This document shows positions 11,481-23,250 of a DNA stretch of 64,000 nucleotides, piece after piece. The notes beneath the pieces were generated by a model. That model did no database searches. It worked only from the letters and a program-made list of their open reading frames with translations, and was not told the DNA's origin. This stretch comes from Perilla frutescens (Eukaryota; Streptophyta; Magnoliopsida; Lamiales; Lamiaceae), in assembly GCA_026008535.1 (NCBI GenBank), contig BRKX01000006.1, positions 37,622,664 through 37,686,663 on the forward strand, read 5' to 3'. The position numbers and the translations under genes are program-made. Each line of letters starts with the position of its first letter. The first letter of the stretch is position 1.

Positions 11481-13535
11481 CTCGACTATTTTCTTGGTGG
11501 TATAATTTTCGTAACTCACCAAATCCATTTTCGACATCTTTTTCCCATAGATCCAGCCATTATATTTCTATGAGATATACATCATTATAAACTTACCTCA
11601 TCAAGTTTTCCAGAATAGGTCATGGATCGTCGATTTGATATCATTTGGTCTATCAAATATACGTCGCAAATCGACATGTCAAATCTACCGCAGAAATCGT
11701 TGTGTTGCGAGTGCAACTTCGGAGGCTATTTTTCATCGATTTCTCCATCATCTTAACTTGATTTTTGGACTGCATAATCTTTTCATATCAAGATTTTCAG
11801 ACATATTTTCCAATCCATGATCCGATGTCATTTGTTCTTCTGAAATCGAGTCGTAAGTTTCCCGAAAACCAACTTATTTCTGGCAGATTATGCCTTATGT
11901 TAATAATGCTGAATTTCATGCTCATTTATAGTCGTTATACATTATAAAATCTAAATCCGTTTACTGCATTGAAATCTTTGTTTTCTCTAGTATCAAAAAT
12001 TGTATTTTTGAGCAAAAATCCATTGAGTATTGAGCTCATTTGAGCCTTAAACTTTTTGATGAAAAATCTGTTCCGGAAACAGTGAACAATATCTTTTCCG
12101 GCCGATTTCAGGCCAGGATGATCGGAATTTATCTCCGACTCCTTCTGACCGATTGTAGGTCTCGTTGTGACGGACGCGTGCCGTTGACCGTGTCTCAATC
12201 CTATTTTAATTGAATTTCCTATGATTTTTTTGAAGTTGATGCCCAGTTTTAAGTTGTTCCATTTTAAGTTGAATTTGATTCAAGTTGATTGAAGAGTATC
12301 GTAAGAACCTATTATCAATTCGTGTTAGATTTAAAACCCGAGTAATGCGCATTCCTAGTTGAAGTAAAATTAATAAGGCTCCAACTAAATTAAAGCGAAT
12401 ATTAGATTATTTCTGGAAGTAGTTATTGATCCTAAAGCAAGATTGATCCTTGTAGGACTTGCTTGACTTACGAGGAAAGTGAAGGGTTGAATCTTGAGAT
12501 GGTTAGAGCGGCTTAGCCCTTGGGGAACTCGGGAAGGAACTCCGGACCGTTGCTCCGTCTCCAGTACCGTGTTCGAATGTTGAATCCTTGTTAAGACTTC
12601 TGTATGTGTAAGGTGAGCTACTATACTATCTTTGCAAATTGTATCTTTCGAGTTATTAAGCTCTGCTTTATTAAAATTGCATATGTGACTATCTGTGTTA
12701 AATATTTTACGTGCTACTGTATGTTGTCGGAGTCTCATATACCAGGGATGTGTCAATGTGAGTAGCTACAGTACGCATGCATTATTTGTCATGCCCTACT
12801 CCTTGTCGGTGAGACTAAAATGAAACACTTATTGGTTACACTCTTTGGTTACACTCATTGGTTACACTTATTGGTTATACGCATTGGGTATTCTATGGCC
12901 ATACTCAGCTTTACGCGTTGGTGATGTAGTTCAGGTTGCGGGCAGCGACGGGTTATACTCTTAAGCGCTTCATGATAAAATGTTTTGGTGAACTTAGGTT
13001 GTTTTCAACTTTTAATCCTCCTAAGCTTCACTACCTGCATAAACACAGATAGATTAATTTAATAAAATGATTTGCATAACTTGAATTGTGAAAACTTGCC
13101 CACTGAGTGCATTAGTACTCAGCCCAAATCTTTTCAAATATTTTCAAGTCAGTGGGCTGGAGCGTGGAGGTGATGAGGCTGAGATATGGGCTGTTATTAT
13201 TTACTTATTTCTCATTATCTCTTTTTGTTAATATTCTATTGGGAATTAAGCTTCCGCACTTATGCTACTCTTTTGTTAAATGTTAATAACCCTGATCTTG
13301 GTGTTTAGAATAAATATATGTATTAAAAAGCATGTTTGATTATTGTGAGTCTTCTTTTGAGATTTAGTTAATCAAATTATTCCTCTTTCTTTCCCGCTTC
13401 TTAATTCCAACCCCTGTGGCGTCCATTTCCACGGTCTTTCAGGACCGGGGCACTATATATATATATATTATTCAATTTTTATAATTTGAGTTTAAAAAAA
13501 TCCCCGCCGCTTAGCGAAAATCATGTCTATATATA

Positions 13536-13783
13536 TGATTTGGTTCAAATGAGTACTAGGTATTCGCGTGAGAACTATAAACCATGCTTATTTAGTGAAA
13601 TTTTATAGCTTATTTTATTATATTTTAGTGCTATTTTTTTTAAAAAAAAATTATAGCTTATCTTGTTGTATTTTAGTGCTAGTGACACTAGCACTAAAAT
13701 ACAACAAGATAAGCTACAAAATCATATTAAATAAGCATGATTTATAGTTCTCACACGAATATCTAGTACCCATTATAACCAAC

Positions 13784-13790
<7 letters not shown>
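13536..13790. mobile_element. Foldback MITE, about 255 bp
   Basis: The left half (GGTTCAAATGAGTACTAGG..., GTGAGAACTATAAACCATGC...) is the near reverse complement of the right half (...GCATGATTTATAGTTCTCAC..., ...TAGTACCCATTATAACC). The centre at 13,655-13,715 is a perfect palindrome: 30-bp arms around a single A. The element is nearly all stem. A lone arm of the same family lies near 7990. Confidence 0.8.
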
Positions 13791-13838
<48 letters not shown>

Positions 13839-13839
13839 A
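13789..13839. repeat. (TA)n(GA)n microsatellite
   Basis: About 28 bases of TA dinucleotides run directly into about 20 bases of GA dinucleotides, between the foldback MITE and the next element. Confidence 0.9.
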
Positions 13840-14065
13840 AGATGGGATCAAGTGAGAACTAGACCCCCCCTGTGAGAACAGAGAACTAATATGAGTCATA
13901 GATCTGATATATTTGGACGGCCAAGATATGCTACATACTTAAAAAAATGTGGTGGCAATATTGTAATATTATCAACTTTTTAATGAACCGAGGTTATTTA
14001 TGTAATTTATCAATTTTGATATTTTTGGAATGAAATCTCTTTCTCTCATAATTTGTGTTGATCGT

Positions 14066-14398
14066 AAAGCCGACGCTACGTTCACCGCTGGGGAACTTCA
14101 TGGATGAAAGAAGCGTCGCCATCAGAGAGAAGCGCCACAGCATGAAGGACACCTCGGGGGAGGTGAAGAGGAGCAGGCCGCCGCCGTGATGAAGGCGGCA
14201 AAGGTGGAGATATCGGCGGCGTTGAACAAGATGAAGAAGGAGACACAGGTGGAGGTGGAGGAGAAGCTGCCGGAGGGGAGGAAAAAGATCGAGGCGGTAG
14301 CCAGTCTCGAAAAGCAGAAAGAGGAGACTGTCAAGGCCTTCGATTTGCAGATTATCACTCTCAGTCAGGAGAATGTCAACAAAGTTCTCTCTGTTTAA
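14066..14398 (+). pseudogene. atpG: Chloroplast ATP synthase b' subunit fragment
   Basis: The translation matches the soluble half of nuclear-encoded CF0 subunit b' (AtpG). One frame gives PLGNFMDERSVAIREK and KDTSGEVK. After a frameshift at about 14,172 another frame gives AAVMKAAKVEISAALNKMKK, EVEEKLPEGRKK and LEKQKEETVKAF, ending SVENVNKVLSV-like before TAA at 14,396. The intact protein is the peripheral stalk partner of subunit b in the thylakoid ATP synthase. The transit peptide and membrane helix are missing, the frame is broken, and a short stretch (an ELQEAL-like segment before the last helix) is deleted. This is a captured or processed fragment, not a working gene. Identification is from memory of the family. 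Confidence 0.75.
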
Positions 14399-14662
14399 AA
14401 ACAGTCAATCTTAATTTCAATTTCCATTTTTACTTTTATGTATCTTGTTTTCTCTCGTAAATGCTACATGATCTTGAACAAACTAGCATCTATTCTATAT
14501 ATGTAATTATTGATTGAGCTGTGGAATAGTGTTCAACTCTATTTTTAAATATTTTTTTTTAATGTTGATTGGATATCTCTCGGATGTAATTACTAGGAAG
14601 GGTGTTTTTTACTAGACGTGGACGTAATGGTTAATGATCGAGGAGGAAAACTTGTTTGGTGT

Positions 14663-15200
14663 AGGGTGTACTTTAGCACTACTGTGATCTATTTTAGCAT
14701 TGTTGTAACCTATTTTAGCACTACTGCGAACTGTTTTAGCACTGTCATGTACTTTAGCACTATTGTGATCTGTTTTAGCACTGTTATAACCTATTTTAGC
14801 ACTATTGTGAACTATTTTAGCACTTAGGTTGACGAAGTTGATTAAGCTGTTATTTTGAATTTTTCACTATCAGTACTTTAGCACTAATGCGATTGTGATT
14901 GATTTATTTCTTTTGTTTCAATATTTTGGAAACTATGTAAATTTACTGACTCCATCAATCATCCACAAATCGATGCAATAAATATTGACAACGTGCAATG
15001 TAATCAAGCTAGGCTACATTAATTCAAAACCAAGACCATTATTGTAGCAATTGTTGATAGGTGTGGGATCCAAATTATTTGCACCCAAACACGATCGCCA
15101 TTATGTGTGTGATCTATTTTAGCACCATGGTAACCTATTTTAGCACTACTGTGAACTATTTTAGCACTGTCATGTATTTTAGCATTACTGTGATATATTT
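14663..15200 (+). repeat. TTTTAGCAC repeats, forward blocks
   Basis: A degenerate unit of about 20-22 nt (TTTTAGCACTACTGTGAACTA and variants) is repeated about nine times at 14,663-14,890 and again about four times at 15,115-15,200. Translated, it gives a YFSTIV... pattern, which is an artefact of the repeat. Confidence 0.85.
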
Positions 15201-15245
15201 TAAATGAATATTCATTACAAGCATTGCAATGGATTTGAATTTTCT

Positions 15246-15599
15246 CATCTGAATTTAAATTTGGGTTAAGAAATTAGTAGCAAGTGCAAAGTTAATAAGC
15301 AAAACAATTGTGCATGGTGCAGTCATAGGAGAATTATGAGAGAAGTAAATCATCTGCAAATTGAATAGATCATCAGTAGTTGGATATAAGTTTCCCGTAG
15401 GAGTCCCTATCACATAAATGAACCTCGGTAGATGCAGAGGTGGTGGTGGTGGAGGACTGCAGTAGTACTGCACCGGGGGTGGTGGTGGAGGTAGTGGTTG
15501 TTGGCTGCATGGATTAACACATGGGCATTTCCCACACTTTATGATCGGATCATCAACCTTAGTAGAAATATAAGGATATCTACATTTCTTTTCTGGCAA
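15246..15599 (-). pseudogene. Proline-rich cell-wall protein fragment
   Basis: Reading leftward from ATG 15,599, the frame encodes IKCGKCPCVNPC, two runs of six prolines separated by VQYYCSP, and RFIYVIGTPTGNLYPT. This is the mature-region pattern of small plant proline-rich or extensin-like wall proteins, which normally end in a hydrophobic GPI-type tail. The secretion signal is absent at the start. The end is replaced by unrelated sequence, although a moderately hydrophobic stretch remains. It lies inside the TIR element together with the atpG fragment and on the opposite strand, so I read it as a second captured host gene piece. Confidence 0.55.
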
Positions 15600-15764
15600 A
15601 ACTCACTTTATAAATATGCAAGCATAAAAGATTTAGCATATTTCATTGAACAAGGAAAAATGAAAATTTGGAAATAAAAAACCAAAGAACATGATATGCT
15701 CTGAACACATTTTCCAGTTATTGAAATCATTTACAAGTTAAAAGGATGGAAATCATATCAGTAC

Positions 15765-15966
15765 CTATTTTAGCACCGTTGTAACCTATTTTAGCATTAC
15801 TGTGAATTATTTTAGCACTGCCATGTACTTTAGCACTACTGTGATATATTTTAGCACTGTTGTAACCTATTTTAGCACTACTGTGAACTATTTTAGCACT
15901 TAGGTTAACGAAGTTGATTAAGCTGTTATTTTCAATTTTTCACTATCAGTACTTTAGCACTATTGT
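15765..15966 (+). repeat. TTTTAGCAC repeats, second forward block
   Basis: About seven units. The last 70 bases (15,890-15,960) repeat 14,813-14,885 almost exactly (TTAGGTTAACGAAGTTGATT, then CACTATCAGTACTTTAGCAC), so a larger segment was duplicated, not just the short unit. Confidence 0.85.
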
Positions 15967-15971
15967 GAACT

Positions 15972-16910
15972 GAAATAAGTCATGATAGTGCTAAAATAAG
16001 TCATGACAGTACTAAAAAAGACCATAACAGTGCTAAAATAAGTAATGATAATGTTAGTGCTAAAATAAGTCATGATAGTGCTAAAATAGGTCATGACAGT
16101 GCTAAAAAAGATCATGACAATGCTAAAAAAGATCATGACAGTGCTAAAATAGGAATCCAAACATTGCATTTTATATTCATGTCATGCTTTCCATTTGATA
16201 TGCGCTTGTGTATTGTACTAAATGTCGAATGCGTGTTTATATCTTATTAGTTCTGTTTTTGTGGAGAAATATATTTCACGTTTGTGATAATTAACTATAC
16301 TGTATATTGTCTTTCACTACTACTTTTCATTTAATCTTTTTAATTCCTATATATACCAACAAATACCTAATTAAATAGGGTTGAAATGGGTGAAATCACG
16401 TCCAACTTAAAAATATTCCATTTGTATTGATATATAGAAAATAATAATACCGATGCATTACATACCCATAATGCTACTTTCCACTTAATTTTGTCATCTT
16501 TAAATAAGATTTTCAGTTTATTAATTTTAATTGTATGAAGAATTGCTCAAAATGTCCATGAGATGTCCAAATATGAAACCAAATATACTCTTGTATCTTT
16601 ACTTACAAAATGTTGTGATGAAATATTAAAATTTAAGATAAAATTTTGTGACATGGTTTCGTGGGTCAAAATCTGTAGAATATATGGTTGGTTGCATGTC
16701 TTCATGATGATGATATATGTATAACGACGACATGGGGTGGCTAAACACGAAGGGGAGTTGGCGGCGAAATTGTACTTCGCAAAAAGAAAGTTGGTTTGGG
16801 AGTTTCTTGTCATGCTAAACAAGGGTCATGTTAGTGCTAAAATAAGTCATGCCAGTGCTAAAATAAGTCATGGCAGTGCTAAAATAGGGAATGACAATGC
16901 TAAAACCCTA
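15972..16910 (-). repeat. TTTTAGCAC repeats, inverted blocks
   Basis: The same word in reverse orientation (GTGCTAAAATAAGTCATGA) occurs about nine times at 15,975-16,155 and about four times at 16,828-16,905. The first inverted block directly abuts the last forward block, giving a large imperfect palindrome. The 660 bp between the two inverted blocks is AT-rich with no gene. Confidence 0.85.
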
Positions 16911-17100
16911 AATTGAAAAATACATGCTTGAATCACATATACATTGAAATTTCCGATTTTACCCTTACTAAGATTCAGGGGCAGCGAAGTTAGACGTTAT
17001 TACAATTATGCCACTGTGTTTTTTTTTAATTTTGGAATAGATCTTGGTCGTCCAAATAGGCAAAATTATGGTTGAGATTGGTTCTCGGTTCTCATACAAG

Positions 17101-19410
17101 CCTACAATGATATCCTATAGTTAAATTCAATGATTTTATGCAAAAAAATCGAGAGAAAACTGATGATACCGCCCGTATACCGCTCGTGGGCGGTAGCCGA
17201 GCGTGATTTCAAATTTTCTGGCAATCCTCACTAAAACGGTCATAACGTTCTCCTCGATTAATTTTTTTGAAAATTCTTTTTTTGCTGAAAACTAGACTCG
17301 AATAGCTTTCCAACAAGGTATTACTCATAATCTAATTCCATTCCAATCAAAGTCGGTGAATTTTTCAATTTGGTACAATATCCGTGACCCGTTTTTCGGG
17401 TACTCGTTCGTAAAACGGTCATAACTTTTTTCATGAATATTATTTTGTCGAAATTCTTTTTTAGTTGAATCATATAATCAAATATCTTTCAAACCATATA
17501 TCGATCATCATATAATTCCTTCTCAATCAAATCTATTGTTTTTTTCAATTTGGGATCACATTTGCTACTTTTTTTTTGCAATCGTTCGTAAAACGGTGAT
17601 AGCTTTTGACATGGATAATATTTACTCAAAATTATTTTTTAGTTGAAATATAGACTTAAATATATTTCCAAACATGTATGGACCATAGATTAGTTGTTTG
17701 ACAATGAAATTAATTTTATTTTTCTAATTCAGACAAAATTCATTACATATTGTTTGGTCTAGAAATACGTTTTCACTCTCGTTCCTAACTCCCACGTGCA
17801 TTAGCTTCACTCTCCTATTCTTTCTCATGAAAATATATTATTGTTCGAATAATATAGGTTTTTCGGGGCATAACATATATTTTTGTCACTCGCAAATGTT
17901 TTTCATATTGGAAATTCCGCACTGCTCTCATCATTTAGCCTACGATATTACTTCCATTCTTGTTAATGAGGAATTGCGATAAAATAAGATATTATGACTC
18001 ATAAGAGCCTACAATGATATCATATAGTTAAATTCAATGATTTTAGACAAAAAATCGAGAGAAAACTGATGATACCGCCCGTATACCGCTCGTGGGCGGT
18101 AGCCGAGCGTGATTTCAAATTTTCTGGCAATCCTCACTAAAACGGTCATAACTTTCTCCTCGGTTAATATTTTTTGGAAATTCTTTTTTTGCTGAAAACT
18201 AGACTCGAATAGCTTTTCAACAAGGTATTACTCATAATCTAATTCCATTCCAATCAAAGTCGGTGATTTTTTCAATTTGGTACAATGTTCGTGACCCATT
18301 TTTCGGGTACTCGTTCGTAAAACGGTCATAACTTTTTTCATGAATATTATTTTGTCGAAATTCTTTTTTAGTTGAATCATATAATCAAATATCTTTCAAA
18401 CCATATATCGATCATCATATAATTCCTTCTCAATCAAATCTATTGTTTTTTTCAATTTGGGATCACATTCGCTACTTTTTTTTTGTTGCAATCGTTCGTA
18501 AAACGGTGATAGCTTTCGACATGGATAATATTTACTCAAAATTATTTTTTAGTTGAAATATAGACTTAAATATATTTCCAAACATGTATGGACCATAGAT
18601 TAGTTGTTTGACAATGAAATTAATTTTATTTTTCTAATTCAGACAAAATTCATTACATATTGTTTGGTCTAGAAATACGTTTTCACTCTCGTTCCTAACT
18701 CCCACGTGCATTAGCTTCACTCTCCTATTCTTTCTCATGAAAATATATTATTGTTCGAATAATATAGGTTTTTTGGGGCATAACATATATTTTTGTCACG
18801 CGCAAATGTTTTTCATATTGGAAATTCCGCACCGCTCTCATCATTTAGCCTACGATATTACTTCCATTCTTGTTAATGAGGAATTGCAATAAAATAAGAT
18901 ATTATGACTCATAAGAGCCTACAATGATATCCTATAGTTAAATTCAATGATTTTAGACAAAAAATTGAGAGAAAACTGATGATATCGCCCGTATACCGCT
19001 CATGGGCGGTAGTCGAGCGTGATTTCAAATTTTCTGGCAATCCTCACTAAAACGGTCATAACTTTCTCCTTGGTTAATATTTTTGGAAATTCTTTTTTTG
19101 CAGAAAACTAGACTCGAATAGCTTTCCAACAAGGTATTACTCATAATCTAATTCCATTCCAATCAAAGTCGGTGATTTTTTCAATTTGGTACAATGTTCG
19201 TGACCCGTTTTTCGGGTACTCGTTCGTAAAACAGTCATAACTTTTTTCATGAATATTATTTTGTCGAAATTCTTTTTTAGTTGAATCATATAATCAAATA
19301 TCTTTCAAACCATATATCGATCATCATATAATTCCTTCTCAATCAAATCTATTATTTTTTTCAATTTGGGATCACATTCGCTACTTTTTTTAGGGCAATC
19401 GTTCGTAAAA
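17101..19410. repeat. Tandem array A, ~907-bp unit, 2.5 copies
   Basis: Units begin at AATGATATCCTATAGTT at 17,106, 18,013 and 18,923, spaced 907 and 910 bp. The copies are nearly identical over hundreds of bases. Each contains TACCGCCC ... GGGCGGTA (an inverted pair around GTATACCGCTCGT) and several AAAACGGTCATAACTTT modules. The third copy stops in mid-unit at about 19,410. No coding capacity is seen. Confidence 0.92.
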
Positions 19411-20850
19411 CAAGTGACCATTAGCCTTGTAATTGAAAGCTTGAATTATACACTCGTAAGTCCACTACTTTTATAATGAGATAGGAAAAGAAGTAGGGGA
19501 ATGTTTAATTGCCTTTTAAATTACATACTCCTTCATTTTTAGGAGTTCTTTGGACTGAATTTATAACAAAACTATGATAGGACAAAACGAATACCGTTTT
19601 ATGCCCCGAATCACACTTGCATACCGCCCGACGGTATCGTGGGAGGTACTGCGCCTCCTTAACGGTATTGTGAATTCTCATGCCAATTAGGGTGTATTGA
19701 ATTAAATTATCCATCCTATATGACTTGAGTATCAAATTTCAATGTAATCATTCAATTTATTATTGATTTTCCACTTGTGATGCCAAGTACTATACTCTTG
19801 AGACATTAGCACTACACTCTTGAGACATTAGTGTAGTATTGTAAGTGATCATTGGTCTTGTAATTGAAAGTTTGAATTATACACTCGTGAGTACACTACT
19901 TTTATAATGAGATAGGAAAAGAAGTAGATGAATGTTTAATTACTTTTTAAATTGCACACTCCTTCATTTTTAGGGGTTCTTTGGATTGAATTTATAACAA
20001 GACTATGATAGGACAAAACGAATACCGCTTTATGCCCCGAATCACACTTGGATACCGCCCGACGGTACCGTGGGCGGTATCCGGGAGGTACTGCGTCTCC
20101 TCAGCGGTATTGTGAATTTCCACGCCAATTATGGTGTATTGAATTAAATTATCCATCCTATATAACTTGAGTATCAAATTATAATGTAATCTTTCAATTT
20201 ATTATTGATTTTCCACTTGTGATGGTAAGCAATATACTCTTGAGACATTAGCACTACACTCTTAAGACATTAGTGTAGTATTGCAAGTGATAATCGGTCT
20301 TGTAATTGAAAGCTTGAATTATACACCTATGAGTACACTACTTTTATAATGAGATAAGAAAAGAAGTAGGGGAATGTTTAATTACTTTTTAAATTACCTA
20401 CTCCTTCATTTTAGGAGTTCTTTGGATTGAATTTATAACAAGACTATGATAGGACAAAACAAATACCGCTTTATGCCCCGAATTATGCTTGGATACCGTC
20501 TGACGGTATTGTGGGCGGTATTGCGCCTACTCAGCGGTATTGTGAATTCCCACGCCAATTAGAGGTGTATTGAATTAAATTATCCATCTTATATGACTTG
20601 AATATCAAACTACAATGTAATCGTTCAATTTATTATTGATTTTCCACTTGTGATGCTAAGCAATATACTCTTGAGACATTAGCACTACACTCTTGAGACA
20701 TTAGTGTAGTATTGCAAGTGATCATTGGCCTTGTAATTGAAAGTTTGCATTATACACTCATGAGTCCATTACTTTTATAATGAGATAGGAAAAGAAGTAG
20801 GAGAATATTTAATTGCCTTTTAAATTACACAATCCTTCATTTTTAGCACT
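19411..20850. repeat. Tandem array B, ~430-bp unit, 3+ copies
   Basis: Units start near 19,421, 19,849, 20,290 and (partial) 20,722, each with CTTGTAATTGAAAGYTTGAATTATACAC, a GAATACCGYTTTATGCCCCGAAT segment and a CGGTATTGTGAATT segment. Copies differ by point changes and small indels. The array is embedded between arrays A and C. Short minus-strand frames (19,505-19,735; 19,992-20,177) are translations of the repeat. Confidence 0.9.
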
Positions 20851-20959
20851 ACACTCCTTCATAACATATACTTTTATCACTCGTAAATCTTTTTCATATT
20901 GAAAATTTCATTCTTGTTAATGATGAATTGAGATAAAATAAGATATTGTAACTCACACG

Positions 20960-23110
20960 AGCGTACAATGATATCCTATAGTTAAATTCAATGATTTTGG
21001 ATAAAAAATCGAGAGAAAATTGACAATACCGCCCATATACTGTTCGTGAACGGTAGCCAAGCGTGATTTGAAATTTTCTGGCAATCGTCACTAAAACGGT
21101 CATAACTTTCTCCTCGGTTAACATTTTTTGGAAATTCTTTTTTTGTTGAAAACTAGACTCGAATAGCTTTCCAACAAGGTATTACTCATAATCTAATTCC
21201 ATTCCAATAAAAGTCGGTGATTTTTTCAATTTGGTACAATGTTCGTGACCTTTTTTCGGGCACTCGTTCCTAAAGCGGTCATAACTTTTTTGATGAATAT
21301 AATTTTGTTGAAATTATTTTTTTGTTGAATTATATAATCAAATACCTTTCAAACCATATATGGATCATCATATAATTCCTTCTCAATTAAATCCATTATT
21401 TTTTTCAATTTGGAATTGGATTCGCTACTTTTTTTCGGGCAATCATCCGTAAAACGGTATAAAGTCATACCGCTCACATATCGACCGGTATAATGGCATA
21501 TCGCTCGAATATCGACCGGTAATGATATCCTATAGTTAAATTTAATAATTTTCGGCAAAAAATTGAGAGAAAAATGACGATACCGCCCGTATACCGCTTG
21601 TGGGCGGTAGCGGAGGTGATTTCAAATTTTCTGGCAATCGTCACTAAAACGGTCATAACTTTCTCATCGGTTAATAGTTTTTAGAAATTCTTTTTTTGCT
21701 GAAAACTAGACTTGAATAGCTTTCCAACAAGGTATTATTCATAATCTAATTTCATTCCAATCAAAGTCGGTGATTTTTTCAATTTGGTACAATGTTCGTG
21801 ACCTGTTTTTCGGGCACTCGTTCCTAAAACGGTCATAACTTTTTTGATGAATATAATTTTATCGAAATTATTTTTTTGTTGAATCATATGATCAAATACC
21901 TTTCAAACCATATATGGATCATCATATAATTCCTTCTCAATTAAATCCATTATTTTTTTTTTCAATTTGGAATTGGATTCGCTACTTTTTTTCGGGCAAT
22001 CATCTGTAAAACGGTATAATGTCATACCGCTCACATATCGGCCGGTATAATGGCATACCGTTCAAATACCAATCGGTAATGATATCCTACATTTAAATTC
22101 AATGATTTTGGGCAAAAAATCGAGAGAAAACTGAGGATACCGCCCGTATACCGCTTGTGGGCGGTAGCCGAGCGTGATTTCAAATTTTCTGGCAATCGTC
22201 ACTAAAACGGTCATAACTTTCTCCTCGGTTAACATTTTTTGGAAATTCTTTTTTTGCTGAAAACTAGACTCGACTAGCTTCCCAACAAGGTATTACGCAT
22301 AATCTAATTCCATTCCAATCAAATTCGGTGATTTTTTCAATTTGGTACAATGTTCGTGACCTGTTTTTCGGGCACTCGTTCCTAAAACGGTCATAACTTT
22401 TTTGATGAATATAATTTTGTAGAAATTACTTTTTTGTTGAATTATATGATCAAATACCTTTCAAACCATATATGGATCATCATATAATTCCTTCTCAATT
22501 AAATCCATTATTTTTTTCAATTTGGAATTGGATTCGCTACTTTTTTTCGGGCAATCATCTGTAAAACGGTATAATGTCATACCGCTCACATATCGGCCGG
22601 TATAATGGCATACCGTTCGAATACCCCTCGGTAATGATATCCTACATTTAAATTCAATGATTTTGGGCAAAAAATCGAGAGAAAACTGAGGATACCACCC
22701 GTATACCGCTTGTGGGCGGTAGCCGAGCGTGATTTCAAATTTTCTGGCAATCGTCACTAAAACGGTCATAACTTTCTCCTCGATTAACATTTTTTGGAAA
22801 TTCTTTTTTTGCTGAAAACTAGACTCGACTAGCTTTCCAACAAGGTATTATGCATAATCTAATTCCATTCCAATCAAAGTCGGTGATTTTTTCAATTTGG
22901 TACAATGTTCGTGACCCGTTTTTCAGGTACTCATTCGTAAAACGGTCATAACTTTTTTTATGAATATAATTTTGTCGAAATTCTTTTTTAGTTGAATCAT
23001 ATAATCAAATACCTTTAAAACCATATATGGATCATCATATAATTCCTTCTCAATTAAATCCATTTTTTTTTTCAATTTGGAATTATATTCGCTACTTTTT
23101 TTCGGGCAAT
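20960..23110. repeat. Tandem array C, ~555-bp unit, 4 copies
   Basis: Units begin at AATGATATCC at 20,967, 21,521, 22,078 and 22,633, spaced 554-557 bp. The unit is a shortened relative of array A: same first half, but with TCCTAAAACGGTCATAAC and an added TATAATGTCATACCGCTCACATATCG tail. The repeated minus-strand frames here are not genes. Confidence 0.92.
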
Positions 23111-23117
23111 TGTCCGT

Positions 23118-23250
23118 AAAATGGTATAATGTCATACCGCTCACATATCGGCCGGTATAGTGTGATACTGCTCGAATACCGACCGGTATAATGTGATACC
23201 GCTCGAATACCGGCCGGTATAATGTGATACTGCTCGCATACCGCCGAATG
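23118..23250. repeat. ATACCG/CGGTAT minisatellite
   Basis: About four copies of a ~32-bp unit (CCGGTATAATGTGATACCGC plus TCGAATACC) follow array C. One junction at 23,207-23,220 is the perfect palindrome ATACCGGCCGGTAT. Confidence 0.85.

Larger units (their letters stand above)
10244..13454 (+). mobile_element. Solo LTR, same family as 4243-7089
   Basis: It begins TGTAACACCTCG and ends near CCGGGGCACTA, a mutated form of CGGGGCGCTACA. No primer binding site follows; TA-repeat DNA flanks both sides. Positions 12,620-13,170 are strongly similar to 5930-6430 of the first LTR. This suggests a solo LTR formed by recombination between two LTRs. Open frames inside (for example 12,385-12,756 minus) are not conserved between the two copies. 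Confidence 0.65.
13845..17098. mobile_element. TIR element carrying host gene fragments
   Basis: The left end reads GTGAGAAC ... GTGAGAACAGAGAACTAAT ... TTTGGACGGCCAAGAT. The right end, on the reverse strand, reads TATGAGAACCGAGAACCAAT ... TTTGGACGACCAAGAT. These imperfect inverted ends of about 70 bp bound 3.25 kb. There is no transposase, so the element is non-autonomous. Inside are relics of two host genes and several blocks of a TTTTAGCAC repeat. The overall plan is like a Pack-type element that has picked up cellular gene pieces. I cannot assign the superfamily (Mutator-like or hAT-like are both possible), and no clear target-site duplication was found. Confidence 0.6.

Noticed and set aside
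14618..16169. Open frames giving repeated YFST(I/V)V or FFSTVMTYFSTIM peptides on both strands
   Set aside because: They are translations of the TTTTAGCAC repeat and have no independent coding signature.
17101..23250. CRISPR-type repeat array
   Set aside because: Units are hundreds of bases long, the window is plant nuclear DNA, and there are no unique spacers or cas genes.
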